A stretch of 47,768 nt of DNA, from the NCBI RefSeq assembly GCF_003851125.1, contig NZ_BGOW01000033.1, forward strand, positions 70,099 to 117,866, given 5' to 3'. The notes beneath the pieces were generated by a model. It saw nothing but the letters and a program-made list of their open reading frames with translations. It ran no database searches and was not told the DNA's origin. The DNA comes from Sulfuriferula multivorans. GTDB lineage: Bacteria > Pseudomonadota > Gammaproteobacteria > Burkholderiales > Sulfuriferulaceae. Below, piece by piece: positions 1 to 7,328 of the stretch (positions are counted from its first letter, which is position 1; each line of letters opens with the position of its first letter). Position numbers and translations under genes: made by a program.

Positions 1-1
1 A

Positions 2-886
2 GCCTTCGGTTGCGAACTGCCGCAAAACTACCTGACGGCAATGGCCGCGATGCAGCCCAAACCGGTCTGGGTCAACCTGGAATATCTCAGCGCCGAAGAT
101 TGGGTTGAGGGCTGTCATGGGCTGCCTTCGCCGCATCCCAGATTGCCGCTCACCCAACATTTCTATTTCCCGGGGTTTACTGCCCATACCGGTGGTCTGT
201 TACACGAAGCCGGGCTCACCGAGCGGCGCACGAGCTTTCAGCGCAACCCGGCGGCGCAGGCCGATTTGTGGGCGTCGCTGGGCGTTAAACCCGCGCCTGA
301 TGCGCTACGGGTGTCGCTGTTCGGCTATGAAAATCCGGCCGTGGCGGAATTGCTCGAGGCCTGGGCAGAAGGCGAGCAGCCGGTGCTGTGCCTGCTGCCT
401 GAAAGCAAGCTGCTGCCGCAGGTTGCCGCATTCTTCGGCGCAACCGGGTTGATTCCCGGCGATCAGCGCCAACGCGGCAAGCTGATCCTGCACGCGCTGC
501 CATTTTTGCCGCAAGCACGCTACGACGAATTGCTGTGGGCGTGCGATCTCAATTTCGTGCGCGGCGAAGATTCGCTGGTGCGCGCACTATGGGCGGCACG
601 GCCATTGGTCTGGCACATCTATCCGCAACAGGACGATGCGCACCGGACAAAACTGGATGCCTTTCTGGCACGCTATGGCGCAGGCTTGTCTCCCCAGGCC
701 GCCACGGCCTTGCAGGATTTTTGGCATGCCTGGAATGCAGGCAAGGGAGCGGGGCAGGCCTGGGTGGATTACCGGCGACATCAGGCCGAGTTCGATACCC
801 ACGCGCGCAACTGGGTTGATGGTCTGTTGAAAAACGGGGATTTGGCCGCACATCTGGTGCAGCTTTGTCAAAGTAAGTTAAAATGA
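2..886 (+). CDS. earP: EarP, protein-arginine rhamnosyltransferase for EF-P (5' truncated by window edge)
   Basis: EarP transfers rhamnose from dTDP-rhamnose to Arg32 of elongation factor P in the cytosol, activating it to relieve stalling at polyproline. The frame is open to base 2 and reads AFGCELPQNYLTAMA before the first ATG at 41, so that ATG is internal and the real start lies upstream. About 295 residues are present against roughly 370-380 for the family, so the N-terminal Rossmann half with the catalytic Asp residues is largely outside the window. Family hallmarks visible are NLEYLSAEDWVEGCHGLPS near the start and FVRGEDSLVRA in the C-terminal nucleotide-sugar lobe (about 550-580), where the conserved Arg and Glu sit. 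efp follows 46 bp downstream, the usual partner arrangement. Identification is secure. Confidence 0.95.
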   Translation, partial: AFGCELPQNYLTAMAAMQPKPVWVNLEYLSAEDWVEGCHGLPSPHPRLPLTQHFYFPGFTAHTGGLLHEAGLTERRTSFQRNPAAQADLWASLGVKPAPDALRVSLFGYENPAVAELLEAWAEGEQPVLCLLPESKLLPQVAAFFGATGLIPGDQRQRGKLILHALPFLPQARYDELLWACDLNFVRGEDSLVRALWAARPLVWHIYPQQDDAHRTKLDAFLARYGAGLSPQAATALQDFWHAWNAGKGAGQAWVDYRRHQAEFDTHARNWVDGLLKNGDLAAHLVQLCQSKLK

Positions 887-932
887 TCGGCTAGATTAGC
901 GCTCACCCCCAATTTATTCAGCAGGATACAGC

Positions 933-1493
933 ATGAAAACAGCACAGGAAGTCCGCGCAGGCAACGTGATTATGGTCGGTACCGACCCCATGGTCGTGCT
1001 CAAGGCCGAGTTCAGCAAATCCGGCCGCAACTCGTCCGTCGTCAAAATGAAGATGAAGAATCTGCTTACCGGTTCGGCCTCCGAGACCGTGTATAAAGCC
1101 GACGAAAAATTCGAACAGGTCGTGCTCGACCGCAAGGAGTGCACCTATTCCTACTTCGCCGATCCGCTTTACGTGTTCATGGACACCGAGTTCAACCAGT
1201 ATGAAGTCGAAGTCGAAAACATGGGCGACGCGCTCAACTACCTCGAAGACGGCATGAACCTGGAAGTGATTTTCTACAACGGCAAAGCCATTTCTGTCGA
1301 CATGCCCACCACGGTGGTGCGCGAAGTGACCTACACTGAGCCTGCCGTGCGTGGCGATACCTCGGGCAAGGTGTTGAAGCCTGCCAAGATCACCACCGGG
1401 TTTGAATTACCGGTGGCGGCGTTTGTTGAGATCGGCGACAAGATAGAGATTGATACGCGGACTGGAGAATTCAAGCGACGTATTGCTGCTTGA
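933..1493 (+). CDS. efp: Elongation factor P
   Basis: EF-P binds between the P and E sites of the ribosome and speeds peptide-bond formation at consecutive prolines. The 186 residues match the normal family length, with a KOW-like N domain (about 1-62), a central OB domain (66-128) and a C-terminal OB domain (130-185). The modified loop reads SKSGRNSS, placing Arg at position 32, the residue rhamnosylated by EarP; lysine-type EF-P has Lys there. An AGGA motif lies nine bases before the ATG. The gene directly follows earP on the same strand, and a strong terminator follows it. Nothing is odd about the gene. Confidence 0.98.
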   Translation: MKTAQEVRAGNVIMVGTDPMVVLKAEFSKSGRNSSVVKMKMKNLLTGSASETVYKADEKFEQVVLDRKECTYSYFADPLYVFMDTEFNQYEVEVENMGDALNYLEDGMNLEVIFYNGKAISVDMPTTVVREVTYTEPAVRGDTSGKVLKPAKITTGFELPVAAFVEIGDKIEIDTRTGEFKRRIAA

Positions 1494-1512
1494 GTTTGTA
1501 AATTTGGTTGAT

Positions 1513-1540
1513 AAAAAGGCAGCTTGGGCTGCCTTTTTTT
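1513..1540 (+). terminator. Intrinsic terminator after efp
   Basis: A GGCAGC / GCTGCC stem (1518-1523 with 1528-1533) with a four-base TTGG loop is flanked by five A and followed by seven T. It ends the earP-efp transcript. Confidence 0.92.
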
Positions 1541-1594
1541 GTGGCTGAATGTAGTCAAAAGATAAAATGAATTGGCAATTATATACTTGGCTGG

Positions 1595-1609
1595 ACAGTT
1601 ATTAACTGT
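1595..1609. promoter_or_regulatory. Perfect palindrome, possible operator
   Basis: ACAGTTATTAACTGT is a perfect 7-1-7 palindrome about 70 bp upstream of the promoter of the orphan gene at 1741. A second short palindrome, GCAATTGC, lies at 1611-1618. Because the downstream gene appears to carry a winged-helix region, this could be an autoregulatory site. That role is inference. Confidence 0.4.
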
Positions 1610-1639
1610 AGCAATTGCTCATTAAGTTTTCGTAACTTG

Positions 1640-1704
1640 CGTTACTCGAATCCGTTACGTTAATTCGTTACTTCTAAGTTGACACGTAAACTGTTATTCG
1701 TTAC
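1640..1704 (+). repeat. CGTTAC direct repeats with 13-bp spacing
   Basis: CGTTAC occurs at 1640, 1653, 1666 and 1699. The first three are exactly 13 bp apart and the fourth is 33 bp further on, overlapping the -10 hexamer of the promoter at 1679-1707. A CGTAAC inverted copy sits at 1631. The arrangement looks like a protein-binding array controlling the orphan gene. Confidence 0.5.
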
Positions 1705-1707
1705 TAT
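1679..1707 (+). promoter_or_regulatory. Sigma-70 type promoter of the orphan gene at 1741
   Basis: TTGACA (1679-1684), a 17-bp spacer and TACTAT (1702-1707) give a near-consensus promoter. Transcription would start near 1714, which makes the ATG at 1720 almost leaderless and favours the GTG start at 1741 with its GAGGT motif at 1729-1733. Confidence 0.65.
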
Positions 1708-1740
1708 TGCCAGTAATCAATGTTGCGTGAGGTAAGTATC

Positions 1741-2577
1741 GTGGTGGAAATTAAGACAGTAGCGGAGCAATCGCCTGACCCAAAGATTGGTAAGCCAAAA
1801 CCAAGATCAGGGGTGTCCTTCCCATATTACAACCTCCAACTTTCTATTGATGCAGCAAAAATTGTTCATGAAAAAGGTGGTGGCGCGTGTACGCGTGAGC
1901 AATTAGCCAGCTATCTGGGATACTCCGCCGTAAAAAATGGTGGATTTCTTTCCCGTGTATCTGCTGCCAGAATGTTCGGTTTAATTGAGCAAGAGGGAGA
2001 CACTATCCGCGTAACAGAGCGGGGTCAGAAAATTTTGTCGCCAGTAATTGAGAGCGAGCGCGAACAGGCTCTTATTGATTCGTTTATGAGCGTAGAACTC
2101 TTTAATAAATTCTATGAACAATTTAAAGGCAATACGCTACCTGCAGAAACTGGAATCAAAAATCTCTTTCTAACACAGTACAAAGTCGTACATGATCGTA
2201 TTGCTCCAACAATAAAGATTATGTTTGACTCCGCAGAAACTGCTGGCTATTTCAAAGTGCCGGGGAATCGTTCTAAGATGGTATCGCCGCCTATGTCAAA
2301 CGGTGGATCTCACGCGCAAACGCCGCCTCCCGCTCCTGCCGGAGAAATGCCTCAGACAAATCCACCTGGAAAGGTAAAACCGGTGGGTGATGACGGCGGC
2401 AACTACCATCCATTTATTCAAGGGCTTCTGAAGACTTTGCCGCAGCCAGAAACTGAATGGTCTATCGCTGGTAGGGTTAAATGGCTACAAGCGGCTTCAA
2501 ATATCTTTGGATTGATCTATACGACCAAAGATGGGGAAGATGTTGAATTTATTGAAATTGCGAAAAAGACGTTTTAA
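1741..2577 (+). CDS. Unrecognised protein with N-terminal winged-helix-like region
   Basis: I do not recognise a named family. From GTG 1741 the protein has 278 residues; an in-frame ATG at 1720 would add seven but has no SD and lies about six bases from the predicted transcription start, whereas GAGGT sits seven bases before 1741. Residues about 25-110 look like a helix-turn-helix or winged-helix unit (TREQLASYLGYS, RVSAARMFGLIEQEG, IRVTERGQKILSP). A helical middle part follows, then a Pro/Gly-rich linker (about 190-225), then a separate C-terminal piece (WSIAGRVKWLQAASNIFGLIYTT). There is no signal peptide or membrane segment. Base composition is AT-richer than the flanking housekeeping genes, and the gene stands alone with its own promoter and operator-like repeats, which suggests acquired cargo or a DNA-binding protein. 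Function unknown. Confidence 0.75.
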   Translation: MVEIKTVAEQSPDPKIGKPKPRSGVSFPYYNLQLSIDAAKIVHEKGGGACTREQLASYLGYSAVKNGGFLSRVSAARMFGLIEQEGDTIRVTERGQKILSPVIESEREQALIDSFMSVELFNKFYEQFKGNTLPAETGIKNLFLTQYKVVHDRIAPTIKIMFDSAETAGYFKVPGNRSKMVSPPMSNGGSHAQTPPPAPAGEMPQTNPPGKVKPVGDDGGNYHPFIQGLLKTLPQPETEWSIAGRVKWLQAASNIFGLIYTTKDGEDVEFIEIAKKTF

Positions 2578-2581
2578 AGGT

Positions 2582-2614
2582 GAAAGCCCCGCTACGGGAA
2601 ATAGCAGGGCTTTC
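2582..2614 (+). terminator. Long hairpin directly after the orphan gene
   Basis: GAAAGCCC (2582-2589) pairs with GGGCTTTC (2607-2614), and inside it GCTA (2591-2594) pairs with TAGC (2602-2605). It begins five bases after the stop codon. Only a weak CAATTTA tract follows, so it may be a terminator or a processing/stability element. Confidence 0.55.
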
Positions 2615-2629
2615 AATTTACTAACCCAC

Positions 2630-2849
2630 CCGCTTGGAGTGCGGAACAGAAGTAGCGATGGTGCTACTAAGGAGGGCTCGTATATGGCTAAAACCCATAT
2701 GACCATAATATTCGTATAGCTTTTAAACTTGGCAAAGGTGGTGAGGGGTTACCCTGCCACCTACAGCCAGTCTTGACTAGACTAGTCGTAGTTTACGCTA
2801 TGGCGTGGCTGTAGGCAATACAAAACGCCCCTCCCAAGCCTTTTGGAGG
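2630..2849 (+). other. Region of successive, partly competing hairpins (candidate structured RNA)
   Basis: Several inverted repeats follow one another: AGTAGC/GCTACT (2651-2656, 2663-2668), ATATGG/CCATAT (2682-2687, 2695-2700), AGGTGG/CCACCT (2736-2741, 2757-2762), a perfect ten-base arm pair CCTACAGCCA/TGGCTGTAGG (2760-2769, 2806-2815), and CCTCC/GGAGG (2830-2834, 2845-2849). The third and fourth share bases 2760-2762, so those two structures compete. The density of pairing suggests a leader or non-coding RNA. I recognise no known family. Confidence 0.35.
2684..2719 (+). CDS. Possible 11-codon leader peptide
   Basis: A consensus AAGGAGG (2669-2675) sits eight bases before an ATG that opens MAKTHMTIIFV and then a stop. 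The start codon lies within the ATATGG/CCATAT hairpin. It could be a translated leader controlling what follows, or chance. Evidence is limited to the ribosome site and position. Confidence 0.25.
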   Translation: MAKTHMTIIFV

Positions 2850-2853
2850 ACGT

Positions 2854-2976
2854 ATGTACTACACTCGCCTCAAGAGCGTCTTTGTACGGCAATACACTCG
2901 TTTCCGCTTTGGGAAAGAGGAAAACGTATGCCAGCATTGGCGCTCTCATCCGGGCCAGTTAAGCTTGTTTAGCTAA
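2854..2976 (+). CDS. Small 40-residue basic protein candidate
   Basis: An ATG at 2854, with GGAGG at 2845-2849 four bases upstream, opens a 40-codon frame that begins MYYTRLKSVFVRQYTRFRFG and ends HPGQLSLFS. It is rich in Arg, Lys and aromatic residues and has a single Cys. The SD can pair with CCTCC at 2830-2834, so translation may be gated by RNA structure. A G/C-rich hairpin follows at 2985-3018. I do not recognise it with certainty. A short, arginine-rich protein with its own ribosome site and terminator-like hairpin is plausible as a real gene, but homology would be needed to confirm. Confidence 0.4.
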   Translation: MYYTRLKSVFVRQYTRFRFGKEENVCQHWRSHPGQLSLFS

Positions 2977-2984
2977 TTGGCCTT

Positions 2985-3018
2985 AGCCGCGCCCTTCTTT
3001 TTTATGGGGGGTGCGGCT
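2985..3018 (+). terminator. GC-rich hairpin after the 40-codon ORF
   Basis: AGCCGCGCCC (2985-2994) pairs with GGGTGCGGCT (3009-3018), with one G-T wobble and a 14-base T-rich loop. Only TTCTT follows, so termination would be modest. Confidence 0.45.
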
Positions 3019-3073
3019 TCTTCCAAAAGATGGGGTCAAGCAAAAGATGAGCACAAATTCTGATCGGGTCTAG

Positions 3074-3369
3074 CTATGTAGCATTTCGCTAGCATGGACA
3101 GGCCGGGTATTGCCCGGCGGCAAGTCACTTTCTCTTGTTTGCCCAAGAGAACGTAACCAAAGAGAAGGGCACCCCACTGCACCGGTCCTTCGGACTGCCC
3201 TCGATTTGCCGCTAAAGCCGGGCGGCTGCGGAACTCGCGCTGCGCGCTCAGACAGTCCTCGCCGACTACTCCCGGCTTTAGCGACAAATCGAGGCGGTGC
3301 AGAAGGGGAAAGCGCGTCACGAGTATCGTCTGTGTCGAGAAACCGAAGCGCCGATACGAGTTTTCTCTG
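3074..3369. repeat. Structured ~295-bp dispersed repeat, copy A
   Basis: This 296-bp block recurs almost base for base at 4431-4725 in the same orientation. It carries a hairpin around the TTCTCTTG / CAAGAGAA arms at about 3125-3160. It also carries a large inverted repeat whose outer arms are CTGCACCG (3177-3184) and CGGTGCAG (3295-3302) and whose inner 23-base arms lie at 3200-3222 and 3271-3293. Open frames inside it are short and run on both strands, so it is probably non-coding and MITE- or REP-like. 3019-3073 and 3370-3563 show nothing else. Confidence 0.85.
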
Positions 3370-3563
3370 CAAAGTGTTGGGGTCGTCTAGAACGGAAACT
3401 CGCCTGATCCGTTTTTAGCCTGACACCAAGAGCTGCTGCAAAAGTGAATGGGGCTTGCGTGATGAATGCCATATTGAAGTCAGTCTGAGGCAGATTTGCT
3501 TAAACTCGCCTATCAATCATGCCGTTTGCCCTAGGCTACTTTTTGTCTTTGGTAGGCCGCGAA

Positions 3564-3592
3564 TTGGTTTCTTGGCAGCCACGGTGTATAAA
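3564..3592 (+). promoter_or_regulatory. Promoter of the exported/membrane gene pair
   Basis: TTGGTT (3564-3569), a 17-bp spacer and TATAAA (3587-3592) precede the ATG at 3636. AAGGAG at about 3622-3627 is its ribosome site. Confidence 0.55.
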
Positions 3593-3635
3593 GAAAACCA
3601 AGCTGGTTGTCGAGTTTATATAAGGAGTCTGGATC

Positions 3636-3986
3636 ATGCGTATTTCATCGGTATTGCCTGGCATCTTCGCTGCCCTGTTGTTCGTTCCGCTTGCCGCACC
3701 GGCAGCCTCGGACAAAGCGTATGTCAAGATCACCTCCCCGCGTCCTGGCGCCAAGCTGGATGCCATGGCCCAGACCAAGCTGGTTTACGAGGCCGTTCCC
3801 GGACCGCGCGGCGACCATGTCCATGTCTATGTGGATAACAAGGAAGTCGGGATACTGCGCCAGCTTAAGGGTAGCTACACACTTGAAACGCTCTCACCCG
3901 GAACCCGCAACATCTGCGTCAAGGTGGTGAACAAGGCCCACGTGCCCATCGGGGTGGAGCAATGCGTCAAGGTTACCGTGGAGTAG
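3636..3986 (+). CDS. Small exported protein, predicted periplasmic beta-sandwich
   Basis: 116 residues with a clear Sec signal peptide (MRISSVLPGIFAALLFVPLAAPAAS; cleavage expected near residues 22-24). The mature part is about 92 residues, with predicted beta strands, a HVHVYVD segment, the stretch LKGSYTLETLSPGTRNI and a Cys pair (NICVKV, EQCVKV) that could form a disulfide. The His-rich strand resembles DUF4399-like or cupredoxin-like periplasmic proteins, but I cannot assign it firmly. AAGGAG sits eight bases upstream of the ATG. The next gene starts four bases after the stop, so the two are cotranscribed and may work together at the inner membrane, perhaps in metal or redox handling (inference). 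Confidence 0.75.
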   Translation: MRISSVLPGIFAALLFVPLAAPAASDKAYVKITSPRPGAKLDAMAQTKLVYEAVPGPRGDHVHVYVDNKEVGILRQLKGSYTLETLSPGTRNICVKVVNKAHVPIGVEQCVKVTVE

Positions 3987-3989
3987 GAT

Positions 3990-4403
3990 GTGGATCTCCA
4001 GAACCTCGCCTATGCCCTGACCCAGGTCATCCACAATTTTGGCGCGGTTGCAGTGGTGGGTGGCGCGGCTACGGCTCTTTGGCTGACGCCACGGCAACCC
4101 GTGCTGGAACGCTCTCTGGCATGGCTGGTGGCGCTGGCGTGGGCAGCCCAGATCATCAGCGGCGTGAGCTTGGGCGCCATCAGCTATTACTATTACGGGC
4201 GCTTCCCAGATATCAGCGGAATTGCCACCGCCGCACTGGCGATCAAAATTACCAGCGCCGTCATCGGTTTCATTCTGGCCGCGCTTTACTTGTCGCGCGC
4301 GGTCCGCTGGCCTGACGCAACCTGCCGGCGGATATGGCAGGTGCTAACCGGGCTGGGCGTCATCGCCCTGACAGCGGCGGCGTTTTTGCGCTGGTTTTCG
4401 TAG
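3990..4403 (+). CDS. Four-helix integral membrane protein
   Basis: 137 residues starting at GTG 3990 (an ATG two bases earlier is out of frame). Hydrophobic segments at about 12-32, 42-64, 77-102 and 114-134 predict four membrane helices with short loops; Arg clusters (LSRAVRWPDATCRR) lie between helices 3 and 4. A His at position 15 in helix 1 is the only His, so a haem-binding CopD-like role is not obvious. It is coupled to the exported protein before it by a three-base gap. The pair is bracketed by the two ~295-bp repeats. Function unknown. Confidence 0.75.
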   Translation: MDLQNLAYALTQVIHNFGAVAVVGGAATALWLTPRQPVLERSLAWLVALAWAAQIISGVSLGAISYYYYGRFPDISGIATAALAIKITSAVIGFILAALYLSRAVRWPDATCRRIWQVLTGLGVIALTAAAFLRWFS

Positions 4404-4430
4404 CTAGCAAAAATTCGGGGTCGAGTTTGG

Positions 4431-4725
4431 CTATGCAGCATTTTGCCAGCATGGCCGGCCGGGGGTTGCCCGGCGGCAAGTTACTTTCTCTTGCTTGCCC
4501 AAGAGAACGTAACCAAAGAGAAGGGCACCCCACTGCACCGGTCCTTCGGACTGCCCTCGATTTGCCGCTAAAGCCGGGCGGCTGCGGAACTCGCGCTGCG
4601 CGCTCAGACAGTCCTCGCCGGCTACCCCCGGCTTTAGCGGCAAATCGAGGCGGTGCAGAAGGGGAAAGTGCGTCGCGAGTGTTGTCTGTGTCGAGAAATA
4701 GAAGCCCTGATACGGGTTTTCTCTG
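4431..4725. repeat. Structured ~295-bp dispersed repeat, copy B
   Basis: A direct copy of 3074-3369, differing at scattered positions, with the same internal inverted repeats. It starts about 30 bases after the membrane-protein stop. The end runs straight into a CACAGAG-type element arm at 4721-4748. The remaining gene-free sequence up to 4787 shows nothing further. Confidence 0.85.
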
Positions 4726-4748
4726 TGCCCTCTGTGTTCTCTGTGGCT
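4721..4748. repeat. Solo arm of the CACAGAG-type intergenic repeat
   Basis: CTCTGTGCCCTCTGTG followed by TTCTCTGTGGC matches the right arms of the complete inverted repeats at 6011-6132 and 39041-39110. The opposite arm is missing here. Confidence 0.6.
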
Positions 4749-4787
4749 AGAATTGTTTTTCTACATCAGGTCGTGATTGCTGACCAT

Positions 4788-5966
<1,179 letters not shown>

Positions 5967-6010
5967 GGTTGATTTCCTTTGGTTGCGTATTAATCGTGAA
6001 AAAATCTTTA

Positions 6011-6132
6011 GCCACAGGACACAGAGAACACAGAGGTAATGAAGGTCGCAGGGATGGGCAACTCTTCGTTGTTTAACATTCAAAAATTAGCTGAAACTCG
6101 TTTCATCTCTGTGCTTCTCTGTGTCCTGTGGC
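6011..6132. repeat. CACAGAG-type inverted repeat between the methyltransferase gene and metK
   Basis: The left arm at 6011-6035 (GCCACAGGACACAGAG then AACACAGAG) pairs with the right arm at 6107-6132 with a single-base insertion. About 70 bp lie between the arms. Related elements are at 10835-10906 and 39041-39110. Confidence 0.8.
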
Positions 6133-6160
6133 GAGCCTTCGGTTTTGTGAATCCCGGCGT

Positions 6161-7324
6161 TCAACGAACTGCGAGGCGCCAGAGCGATGTCAGCTCAGCT
6201 GCGCGCGCCGCATGCAGCGGGTCGGTTTCGTCGGTGCTGCGGGGATGGGTCGGTTTCACATCCGTGCGTCCCAAGACCTTCAAGCCGGCTGTATCGATCA
6301 TTGCCAGCAAGGCTTCCCGCGAACGCAATCCCAGATGTTCGGCCAGGTCCGACAGGATCAGCCAGCCTTCGCCTTCAGGCTCCAGATGCGCGGCCAGGCC
6401 ATCCAGAAAGCCCCGCAGCATGCGGCTGTCCGGGTCGTAAATCGCATGTTCGATCGGCGAGTTTGCGCGTGCGGGCAGCCATGGCGGGTTGCAGAGGATG
6501 AGCGGTGCGCGTCCTTCCGGAAAAAGATTTGCCTGAACAATGTCCACCTGTCCCTTCAGTCCGAGCCGGTCGATATTCTCGCGCGCGCAGGCCAACGCGC
6601 GCGGATCCTGATCCGTGGCGACGACGTGCTTGACGCCTCTGCGTGCCAGCAGCGCAGCCAGCACACCCGTTCCCGTACCAATGTCGAAAGCCAGTTCCAG
6701 TGACGGCAAGGCTGCCTTGGCTACCAGCTCGATGTATTCGCCCCGCACCGGGGAAAACACAGCGTAGTGGGGGTGAATGCGAGCGCCGAGCGCGGGGATT
6801 TCAACACCTTTTTTGCGCCACTCGTGGGCGCCGATCATGCCGAGCAACTCGCGCAGCGACACCACCGAGGGCACCTCGCCCGCACCATATGCTTCGGTGC
6901 AGGCTTGCCGCACATCGGGTGCGCGCCGCAAGTGAATGCCGTAATCAGCATCCAACGGCAGCAACAGCATACCCAGTGTGCGGGCACGATGGGACTGGAA
7001 CTGGCGATGGAAATTGAATGCCTCGGTTGGCGACGTAGCGGGCTTGCGCGGTTTACGGTCGATGCGGCGCGCCATGGCCTGCTGCAGCTGGCGCGCATTC
7101 TGGAAATCTCCGCGCCACAGCAGCGCGGTGCCCTCGCTGGCCAGGCGGTAGGCGACATCAGCGGACATCTGGTCATCGGCGACAATCACGCGCTTGGGTG
7201 GCGCTGTACCGCTCTCCGAACGCCAGCGGGCGGATTGCTGCACGTCTGCTTCTGTCCAGTTCACCACCGGATTGTCATTCACGCTGTTTTCGTTCATTGC
7301 CGTTTGCGGTCCCTGTTTGGTCAT
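6161..7324 (-). CDS. Class I SAM-dependent methyltransferase
   Basis: 387 residues from ATG 7324, four bases after the stop of the upstream transporter gene, which suggests translational coupling. A second ATG at 7297 with AGGGA upstream is an alternative. The frame extends further to 7480, but that overlaps the transporter's His-rich tail and is not credible. The C-terminal half is a Rossmann methyltransferase: LAFDIGTGTGVLAALLA (motif I), VVATDQDPRAL (motif II) and LILCNPPWLPA, an NPPW motif typical of enzymes that methylate amide or exocyclic nitrogen in the PrmC/RsmC/TrmN class. The N-terminal ~200 residues form a separate domain of unknown role. The substrate could be RNA or protein. Confidence 0.8.
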   Translation of the reverse strand: MTKQGPQTAMNENSVNDNPVVNWTEADVQQSARWRSESGTAPPKRVIVADDQMSADVAYRLASEGTALLWRGDFQNARQLQQAMARRIDRKPRKPATSPTEAFNFHRQFQSHRARTLGMLLLPLDADYGIHLRRAPDVRQACTEAYGAGEVPSVVSLRELLGMIGAHEWRKKGVEIPALGARIHPHYAVFSPVRGEYIELVAKAALPSLELAFDIGTGTGVLAALLARRGVKHVVATDQDPRALACARENIDRLGLKGQVDIVQANLFPEGRAPLILCNPPWLPARANSPIEHAIYDPDSRMLRGFLDGLAAHLEPEGEGWLILSDLAEHLGLRSREALLAMIDTAGLKVLGRTDVKPTHPRSTDETDPLHAARAAELTSLWRLAVR

Positions 7325-7328
7325 GTGC

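Noticed and set aside
1640-1704. The CGTTAC array as a CRISPR or replication origin
   Set aside because: Units are only six bases long with too-short spacing for CRISPR, and there is no dnaA or rep gene or AT-rich unwinding block; a promoter-associated operator fits better.
3110-3418. Open frames of about 100 codons in the ~295-bp repeats, also at 4334-4750
   Set aside because: Frames occur on both strands, encode Arg/Gly/Pro-rich text and follow the inverted-repeat structure; better explained as non-coding repeat.
5967-6083. N-terminal extension of metK
   Set aside because: It runs into the CACAGAG-type repeat and lacks homology to the family; the ATG at 5966 has a good ribosome site.
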